Positions 32,084-37,337 of a stretch of 37,337 nucleotides of DNA are shown here, piece after piece. A program made the position numbers and the translations under genes. The first letter of the stretch is position 1. Each line of letters starts with the position of its first letter. The notes under the pieces were generated by a model. The model did not search any database, was not told the origin of the DNA, and worked only from the letters and a program-made list of their open reading frames with translations. The DNA is from Myxococcales bacterium (lineage in GTDB: Bacteria; Myxococcota_A; Polyangia; Haliangiales; Haliangiaceae). The stretch spans positions 1 through 37,337 of the forward strand of contig WYBA01000111.1 in assembly GCA_011526095.1 (NCBI GenBank). Direction: 5' to 3'.

Positions 32084-32112
32084 TTGACACGGGCCGGGCC
32101 CGTGTCTAAAAA
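32084..32112 (+). promoter_or_regulatory. promoter of the Gld-like ABC operon
   Basis: A consensus -35 box TTGACA (32084-32089) is followed after the optimal 17 bases by TAAAAA (32107-32112), four of six matches to TATAAT. It lies 41 bases before the ABC ATG at 32153, which has GGAG at seven bases. In so GC-rich a genome this AT-rich -10 is conspicuous. A 21-bp palindrome fills the region between the boxes. Confidence 0.7.
32086..32106. promoter_or_regulatory. perfect 21-bp palindrome inside the promoter (operator candidate)
   Basis: The 10-base arm gacacgggcc (32086-32095), one central g (32096), then the exact reverse complement ggcccgtgtc (32097-32106). It overlaps the last four bases of the -35 box and ends just before the -10. 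A dimeric repressor bound here would exclude RNA polymerase. No regulator gene is adjacent, so the factor is unknown. Confidence 0.75.
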
Positions 32113-32152
32113 GCGCAACCAATTCCGACCACTCCGCGCGCGGAGCGAACAG

Positions 32153-33112
32153 ATGATCAAGGTCACGAACCTCTCCAAGTACTACGGAGCGAAGCGGGCC
32201 CTCGGTCCGGTGAGCTTCGAGATCGACGACGGCGAGGCGGTCGGCTTCCTCGGCCTCAACGGCGCGGGCAAGACCACGGTCCTGCGCATGCTCGCCTGCG
32301 ACCTGCGGCCGTCCGACGGGTCGATCTCCGTCGGCGGCGTCGACGCGGTGGCGTCGCCGCAGGAGGTCAAGAAGCGGATCGGGTTCGTCCCCGAGAACCC
32401 GCCGATCTACGCCGACATGACCGTGGCGGACTACCTCAAGTTCGCCGCCGAGCTGCGCGGCATGCGCAAGGCCGACTACACGCGGCGCATCCCCGAGGTG
32501 CTCGGCCTCACCCACCTCACCGACGTCGCGGGCGAGGTGATCGGCACGCTGTCGCACGGGTATCGCCAGCGCGTCGGCGTCGCCCAGGCGATCGTGCACA
32601 ACCCCAAGCTGCTGATCCTCGACGAGCCGACCCGCGGCCTCGACCCGGTCCAGATCATCGAGATGCGCGCGATGATCCAGGACCTCAAGCACGCCCACAC
32701 GATCCTGATCTCGAGCCACATCCTGTCCGAGATCAGCCAGACCTGCGACCGCCTGCTCGTGCTCGGCCGCGGCGAGATCCTCGGCAGCGGCACCGAGGAC
32801 GAGCTGACCGGCCACGCGCCGGACGTCACCCAGGTGATCGTCGCGATCACCGCGAGCGAGACGAGCGACGGCGGCGCCGCGGCGGCGCGCGCGGCGCTGA
32901 CCGCGGTCGACGGCGTCACGACGGTCGGCGAGGCGCGGCGGGTCCACGGCACGCTGACGTTCGCCGTCGCGTGCGAGCGCGACGTCCGCGCCGCGGTCGG
33001 CAAGGCGGTGATCGACGCCGGCCTGCCGCTGGTCCGGCTCGACTCGGTCCACTCCGAGCTCGAGCAGACGTTCATCCGGCTCGTCGGGGCGCCGGGCGGG
33101 GGAGCCAACTGA
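32153..33112 (+). CDS. ABC transporter ATP-binding protein (GldA/ABC-2 type)
   Basis: A protein of 319 residues. Walker A is GLNGAGKT (34-41), the signature is LSHGYRQR (133-140), Walker B is LLILDEPT (153-160) and the H-loop is His189 (ISSHILSE). The C-terminal ~90 residues (from VTQVIVAITA) are the regulatory domain typical of GldA/CcmA-like ATPases, ending in LEQTFIRLV. The usual Q-loop is FVPENPPIYADMTV. It energises the permease next to it. The stop overlaps the permease ATG (TGATG), so synthesis is coupled. The operon promoter is at 32084-32112. Confidence 0.96.
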   Translation: MIKVTNLSKYYGAKRALGPVSFEIDDGEAVGFLGLNGAGKTTVLRMLACDLRPSDGSISVGGVDAVASPQEVKKRIGFVPENPPIYADMTVADYLKFAAELRGMRKADYTRRIPEVLGLTHLTDVAGEVIGTLSHGYRQRVGVAQAIVHNPKLLILDEPTRGLDPVQIIEMRAMIQDLKHAHTILISSHILSEISQTCDRLLVLGRGEILGSGTEDELTGHAPDVTQVIVAITASETSDGGAAAARAALTAVDGVTTVGEARRVHGTLTFAVACERDVRAAVGKAVIDAGLPLVRLDSVHSELEQTFIRLVGAPGGGAN

Positions 33113-33837
33113 TGTCCGCCACGTTCACGATCTACAAGCGCGAGCTGGCGGCCTATGTCCGCTCCCCGGTCGGCTGGGTCGTCGCCGCGGCGGCGCTGCT
33201 GGTCCAGGGCATCCTGTTCCAGGCCAACGCGTTGCAAGGCGAGAAGCTGTCGGCCGACGTGCTGCGCCAGTTCTTCTGGTCGATGTCAGGCACCACGATG
33301 TTCCTGGCGATGATCCTCTCGATCCGGCTGATCGCCGAGGAGCGCCAGACCCAGTCGATCGTGCTGCTCAACACCTCGCCGGTGTCGGACGCCCAGATCG
33401 TCGTCGGCAAGTTCCTCGCCGCCGGCACGTTCCTCGCGCTGATCCTGGCGCTCAGCGTCTACATGCCGCTGATGATCAAGGTCAACGGCAAGGTCACCGG
33501 CGCGCAGATCTTCGTCGGCTACCTCGGGCTGTGGCTGCTCGGCGCGAGCTACCTGGCGATCGGGATGTTCGCCAGCAGCCTCACGCGGCACCAGCTGGTC
33601 GCCGGCGTGCTCGGCACGTTGTTCGGCGGCGTCATGACGCTGCTCTACCCGCTGGCCAAGAAGCTCGACGAGCCGTTCAAGGGCGTGCTGTCGCAGATGG
33701 ACGCGTGGTGGGGCCACTACCAGGGCGGGTTCATGGTCGGCGTGCTCACGCTCGAGAACGTCGTCTACTACCTGGCCCTCACGTACTTCTTCCTGCTGCT
33801 CACCGTGAAGACGATGGAGGCGAAGCGATGGCACTGA
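33112..33837 (+). CDS. ABC-2 type permease (GldF-like)
   Basis: A protein of 241 residues with about six membrane helices (VGWVVAAAALLVQGILF; TTMFLAMILSIRLIAEE; FLAAGTFLALILALSVYMPL; IFVGYLGLWLLGASYLAIGMF; LVAGVLGTLFGGVMTLLYPL; VVYYLALTYFFLLLTV). RLIAEERQTQSIVLLNTSPVSDAQIVVGKFL is the signature of ABC-2 permeases of the GldF group. It forms the membrane channel for the ATPase upstream. The transported substrate is unknown for this group; GldFG in Bacteroidetes is linked to gliding, but homologues are widespread. The stop overlaps the next gene by ten bases. Confidence 0.95.
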   Translation: MSATFTIYKRELAAYVRSPVGWVVAAAALLVQGILFQANALQGEKLSADVLRQFFWSMSGTTMFLAMILSIRLIAEERQTQSIVLLNTSPVSDAQIVVGKFLAAGTFLALILALSVYMPLMIKVNGKVTGAQIFVGYLGLWLLGASYLAIGMFASSLTRHQLVAGVLGTLFGGVMTLLYPLAKKLDEPFKGVLSQMDAWWGHYQGGFMVGVLTLENVVYYLALTYFFLLLTVKTMEAKRWH

Positions 33838-35873
33838 GAACGGCCACGCCGTGGTGGTTGACCTGGCAGCACCTGCTGGGCCTGCTGCTGTTCTTCGTGT
33901 CGCAGCGGTTCCTCGGCCACTGGGACACGTTCCAGACCGTGGCGACGGGCCTGGCCCTCGCCGCGCTCACGTTCGCGGTCGTCGCCCGCGTGATCGCGGT
34001 GGCGCGGACGCGCGGCGACCGCCGCCGCGTCGAGCGCACGCTGCTGATCGCGACGCTCGCCTCGGTCGTGGCGATCGCGTGCTGGTACCTCAGCACCGAC
34101 GCGGGCGCGGAGCTCGCGGGCGTCGCCCAGGACGATCCCAAGGCCCTGGCGCGGTGGTCGACGCCGCTGGAGATCCTCGCCGGCATCTTCGGGCTGGCGT
34201 CGGTGCTGCCGATGGTGATGGTCGAGGCGACGCTGGGCCTGGCCCGGCGCGAGCTGTTCGACCTCAGGACCACCGGCGGCGCGGCCGGCTCGGGCGACGG
34301 CGCGGTCGAGCACCGGCGGGTGCGCGAGGTCGCGACCTCGGGCCTCACGCTCGCGCTCGCCGCGGCGCTGCTGATGGTGACGTGCAGCGTCGCCCGCCAG
34401 CGCAACATGCGCGCGGACGTCAGCTACTTCAAGACGTCGGCGCCGGGCGCGTCGACCCAGAACATCGTCAAGAGCATCGAGGACCCGATCGCGGTCCACC
34501 TGTTCTTCACCTCGCCCAACGAGGTGCTCGACGAGGTCGCGGCGTACTTCGACGAGCTCGCCGACGCCACCGGCCGGCTCACCGTCGAGCAGCACGACCC
34601 GGTCGTCGCGGCCGGCATCGTGTCGCAGTTCGGCGTCAAGGAGTCCGGGACGATCGTCCTGGTCCGCGGCGAGCAGAACGAGAAGATCACGATCGACACC
34701 GACATCGAGCGCGCGCGCCGCTCGACCAAGAGCTCGACCAAGCCGACGCTGCGCACGTTCGACGGCGCGGTCAACGCCGCCCTGATGAAGCTCGCGCGGT
34801 CAAAGCGCGTCGCCTACCTGACGGTCGGCCACGGCGAGATCAACGACCCCGACTCGCTGGCGCCGGCGCTGCGCGAGCAGCTCCCCGAGGCGCGCACGAC
34901 GATGATCAAGGCGATGCTGCGCGACCAGAACTACGAGGTGAAGGACCTCGGGGCGATGGACGGGCTGGTCGACGCGGTCCCCGAGGACGCGGCGATCGTC
35001 ATGGTCCTGGGCCCGCGCACCGCGCTGTCCGAGGACGAGCTGGCCACGCTCGATCGCTACGTCGCCGGCGGCGGCAGCCTGCTGGTCGCGCTCGATCCGC
35101 TGTCGGACGTCGTGCTCGGGCCGCTCGAGCAGCGGTTCGCGATCAAGATGGACCACACGCCGATCGTCGACGACAAGGAGTACCTGCCGACCGCCGGGCC
35201 GCGGGTCGCGCTGACCAACCAGTTCAGCTCGCACAAGTCGATCACCGCGATGGCGCGGGCGGCGTCGAACGCGGGCCTGCCGCTGTTCCAGGCCGGCTCG
35301 CTCGACGACGTCGAGTTCGGCGGCGCGGCCGACCAGGCGCCGAGGAAGACGTTCGTGATCAAGTCGATGCAGAGCTCGTTCCGCGACGCCAACGGCAACG
35401 CGCGGTTCGACGACGGCGAGAAGCGCGACCGCTACAACATCGCGGTCGCGATCGAGGGGCCCAAGCCGGCGAGCGCCCCCGACGGCGGCGCGGGTGACGA
35501 TGGCGACGCCGCCAGGGCCGAGGGCTACCGCGCGATGGTGTTCTCCGACGCCGACCTGTTCGCCGACCGGATCGACGTCAAGGGCCGCCAGCTCATGGTC
35601 TACCGCCAGACCAACGGCGGCCCGCTGCCCGACGACGTGATCCGGTGGCTCGGCGGCGAGGAGGACCTCGCCGGCGCGATCACCGACGAGCTCGACAAGC
35701 CGCTGGCGCACACCAGCAGCCAGGACGCGAAGTGGTTCGTGCTGACGATCATCGCGGCGCCGCTGCTGGTGCTGGGCGGCGGGCTCGCCGCGACGCGCCG
35801 CCGCCGCCGCAAGCCCGCGGCCGCGGCGCCGCGCAAGGGCGCGCCGTCCGGCGCGCGCAAGGAGTCGCCATGA
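33828..35873 (+). CDS. GldG-like membrane protein (ABC auxiliary, IFT52/GldG domain)
   Basis: A protein of 681 residues. Four or five N-terminal membrane helices (HLLGLLLFFVSQRFLG; TVATGLALAALTFAVV; LLIATLASVVAIACWYL; ILAGIFGLASVLPMVMV; SGLTLALAAALLMVTCSV) are an addition relative to classical GldG, which has one or two. Then comes the periplasmic GldG domain (SIEDPIAVHLFFTSPNEVL...TGRLTVEQHDPVVAAGIVSQFGVKESGTIVL, AYLTVGHGEI, MVLGPRTALSEDELATLDRYVAGGGSLLVALDP), and a last helix (WFVLTIIAAPLLVLGGGL) with a basic tail. GGAGG precedes the ATG by seven bases. It is co-translated with the permease and overlaps the DUF4340 gene (ATGA). Confidence 0.9.
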   Translation: MALRTATPWWLTWQHLLGLLLFFVSQRFLGHWDTFQTVATGLALAALTFAVVARVIAVARTRGDRRRVERTLLIATLASVVAIACWYLSTDAGAELAGVAQDDPKALARWSTPLEILAGIFGLASVLPMVMVEATLGLARRELFDLRTTGGAAGSGDGAVEHRRVREVATSGLTLALAAALLMVTCSVARQRNMRADVSYFKTSAPGASTQNIVKSIEDPIAVHLFFTSPNEVLDEVAAYFDELADATGRLTVEQHDPVVAAGIVSQFGVKESGTIVLVRGEQNEKITIDTDIERARRSTKSSTKPTLRTFDGAVNAALMKLARSKRVAYLTVGHGEINDPDSLAPALREQLPEARTTMIKAMLRDQNYEVKDLGAMDGLVDAVPEDAAIVMVLGPRTALSEDELATLDRYVAGGGSLLVALDPLSDVVLGPLEQRFAIKMDHTPIVDDKEYLPTAGPRVALTNQFSSHKSITAMARAASNAGLPLFQAGSLDDVEFGGAADQAPRKTFVIKSMQSSFRDANGNARFDDGEKRDRYNIAVAIEGPKPASAPDGGAGDDGDAARAEGYRAMVFSDADLFADRIDVKGRQLMVYRQTNGGPLPDDVIRWLGGEEDLAGAITDELDKPLAHTSSQDAKWFVLTIIAAPLLVLGGGLAATRRRRRKPAAAAPRKGAPSGARKESP

Positions 35874-37066
35874 AGGGAGCGATCGTCCATGGCGTCCTGC
35901 TGGTGGCGATGCTGCTGTTCGGCTACCAGACGTGGACGCGCGAGAAGGACGTCAAGAAGACGGCCGGCGAGGTCGTGCTGTGGAACGCCCGCCCGGGCGA
36001 GCTGACGTCGATCGTGTGGGAGACGCCGAAGCGCACGACCAAGCTCGAGCGCAAGGGCGAGGGCGCCGCCAGCTACCTGTGGGGCGTCGACACCAAGATC
36101 ACCAAGAAGACCAAGCCCAAGCCGGCGGCCCCGGACGCGGGCGTGCCCGCGGCCCCGGTCGGAGACGCGGGCGTGCCGGCGGCGCCGGTCGCGGACGGCG
36201 GCGTGGCCGCGGCGGCGACGGACGCGGGCGTCCCGGCGGCTGCCGACGCGGGCGCCCCGGCCGAGCCCGAGCAGGAGATCGTCACCTCGACCCGCGAGTA
36301 CCCCGTGGGCGAGGCGGCGACCAAGCTGCTCGCCGACTTCTCCGCGATGCGGGCGCTGCGCGCGCTCGGCCCGGTGTCGGACGACCAGCGCGCCGAGTAC
36401 GGGTTCGAGGACGAGAAGGTCGCGGCGACGCTGACGGTGATCTTCGCCGGGCAGACGCGGTCGCTCGTGATCGGCAAGAAGGCGACCGGCGCGACCGGCA
36501 AGTACGCGGTCGACGTCGAGAGCGGGCAGGGCTACGTGATCGCCGACTCGGTGTTCACCGCGCTCGAGGGCGGCGAGACCTCGCTCAAGCCCAAGCTCGC
36601 CGTGCCGACGGGCGACGCGGTCGCCGCGATCGAGCTCGCGACCCCCGCGGGCAAGTCGCGTCGCGTCGATCGGCTGTCGCTCAAGGACGAGAAGACCAGC
36701 AAGATCACCAAGACCTGGGGCGACAAGGCGACGGGCGCGGCGGACACGACCGCGGCGAACTTCCTGTCCAAGGTCGAGACCGAGCTCAAGCCGAACAAGT
36801 TCGAGCCCACGCTCGATCTGGCGACGGCGACCGAGCTGGTGACGCTGGTCTACCGCGACGCCAAGGGCGGCGAGCTCGGCAAGCTGACGCTGTACAAGCG
36901 CGTCACGCCGCCGGCCGCGCCGCCCGAGGGCGCCCCGGTCCCGGCCACCCCGCCGGAGCCGCTGGTCGAGTACTTCATCGTCAGCACGCTGACGCGGGTG
37001 CCGGCCACGGTCCAGACGACCGGCGGCGATCAGGTCGAGCAGAACATCGCGACCGTGCTGCCCTGA
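35870..37066 (+). CDS. DUF4340-like membrane-anchored protein
   Basis: A protein of 398 residues. An N-terminal membrane helix (AIVHGVLLVAMLLFGYQTW) leads to a DUF4340-type region: VVLWNARPGELTSIVWETPKRTTKLERKGEG, SAMRALRALGPVSDDQRAEYGFEDEKVAATLTVIFAGQTRSLVIGKKATG, YVIADSVFTALEGG. DUF4340 proteins commonly follow GldG-like genes and probably act in the same envelope complex. An Ala/Pro/Asp-Gly linker with near repeats of DAGVPAAP (about residues 89-135) is inserted. The ATG overlaps the GldG stop (ATGA). The role is unknown; it is the last gene of the operon. Confidence 0.85.
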   Translation: MKGAIVHGVLLVAMLLFGYQTWTREKDVKKTAGEVVLWNARPGELTSIVWETPKRTTKLERKGEGAASYLWGVDTKITKKTKPKPAAPDAGVPAAPVGDAGVPAAPVADGGVAAAATDAGVPAAADAGAPAEPEQEIVTSTREYPVGEAATKLLADFSAMRALRALGPVSDDQRAEYGFEDEKVAATLTVIFAGQTRSLVIGKKATGATGKYAVDVESGQGYVIADSVFTALEGGETSLKPKLAVPTGDAVAAIELATPAGKSRRVDRLSLKDEKTSKITKTWGDKATGAADTTAANFLSKVETELKPNKFEPTLDLATATELVTLVYRDAKGGELGKLTLYKRVTPPAAPPEGAPVPATPPEPLVEYFIVSTLTRVPATVQTTGGDQVEQNIATVLP

Positions 37067-37080
37067 TCACGGCGGGGCGG

Positions 37081-37105
37081 CGCGCCGCGCCGCGCCGCGC
37101 CGCGC
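37081..37105. repeat. CGCGC five-base tandem repeat
   Basis: Five exact copies of cgcgc lie 14 bases after the end of the DUF4340 gene. A short perfect palindrome, TGACGGCCGTCA, follows at 37111-37122. Either might affect the end of the ABC transcript; no classical terminator is visible. Confidence 0.8.
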
Positions 37106-37161
37106 CGGGATGACGGCCGTCACGATGACGATCCGCCGCGATCCTGCGTCATACTCGGGCG

Positions 37162-37337
37162 TTGTCTCGCCGAGGTAAACGACCGCCGCGCCAGCCCGAG
37201 GCGCCGCCCGACGAGGGCGAGCCGACGCGGCCCGCGGTGCGCCCGTCCGAGCTGTACGACCCGGCGCGGTCGGGCTCGGTCGACGTGGCGTTCTCCCAGG
37301 CGATGCCGGCGGCGCCGGCCGAGGCCGCGCCGGCGCC
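37162..37337 (+). CDS. start of an unidentified protein, cut by window edge
   Basis: From a TTG at 37162 the frame stays open to the end of the window (MSRRGKRPPRQPEAPPDEGE, then TRPAVRPSELYDPARSGSVD, VAFSQAMPAAPAEAAPAP). An in-frame stop at 37126-37128 bounds the start; no ATG or GTG is available in between. The visible part is basic, then Pro/Ala/Glu-rich, and shows no domain. A -10-like catact (37150-37155) stands just before it. The gene call is tentative. Confidence 0.45.
   Translation, partial: MSRRGKRPPRQPEAPPDEGEPTRPAVRPSELYDPARSGSVDVAFSQAMPAAPAEAAPA

Noticed and set aside
29735..32152. Very long plus-strand open frame antisense to the molybdenum hydroxylase operon
   Set aside because: Its translation is Arg/Ala/Val/Asp-rich without any domain, while the minus strand carries a complete cofactor-binding enzyme. 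Such shadow frames arise from the high GC and lack of stop codons. Only the part from 32153 on is a gene.

Overview
The window is very GC-rich, with almost every third codon position G or C. It is densely packed with short, often overlapping operons. It looks like the chromosome of a myxobacterium (Myxococcota), probably a Kofleriaceae/Haliangium-, Nannocystis- or Polyangium-type lineage. Supporting signs are a Ser/Thr kinase with a C-terminal membrane anchor, many lipoproteins with Asp/Ala/Pro linkers, an RCC1-repeat lipoprotein, a Cys-rich beta-helix 'choice-of-anchor Q' lipoprotein, GTG starts, and long antisense open frames typical of extreme GC bias. The lineage is inferred; no rRNA or tRNA gene was seen.

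Layout. (1) 1-5.3 kb: the end of a beta-propeller-like protein, then a minus-strand, translationally coupled set (Ser/Thr kinase > TPR membrane protein > RCC1 lipoprotein), and a DoxX membrane protein. (2) 5.4-9.1 kb: envelope and secreted proteins, namely a Cys-rich beta-helix lipoprotein, a secreted beta-propeller-like protein and two tandem cupredoxin lipoproteins. (3) 9.4-14.2 kb: a PHA-regulator-type DNA-binding protein, a HEAT-like protein, TatA, a lytic transglycosylase with LysM repeats, and a TPR protein. (4) 14.3-20.1 kb: a cluster of stress or energy-state type genes: CBS pair, P-loop ATPase, beta-CASP metallo-beta-lactamase RNase, a PEP-synthase-like protein lacking its catalytic cysteine, a second CBS pair, and a DksA/TraR zinc-finger protein. 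(5) 20.2-23.4 kb: three same-strand signalling genes (PAS-histidine kinase, receiver-histidine kinase, receiver-GGDEF). (6) 23.5-27.6 kb: a lipoprotein, a beta-barrel-like protein, EVE protein, UlaG-like metallo-hydrolase, iron superoxide dismutase and a Uma2 nuclease-fold protein. (7) 27.7-32.0 kb: a three-subunit molybdenum hydroxylase (xanthine dehydrogenase family) followed by a membrane-anchored PD-(D/E)XK-like protein. (8) 32.1-37.1 kb: a GldA/GldF/GldG-like ABC operon ending in a DUF4340-type protein, driven by a clear promoter whose spacer is a perfect 21-bp palindrome. A further gene begins at the right edge.

The points most worth following are the palindromic operator in front of the Gld-like operon, the PEP-synthase-like protein with an altered active site inside the 14-20 kb cluster, the membrane-anchored nuclease-like protein facing Uma2, and the second cupredoxin that lacks the axial methionine. 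I saw no CRISPR array, transposase, integrase or prophage.
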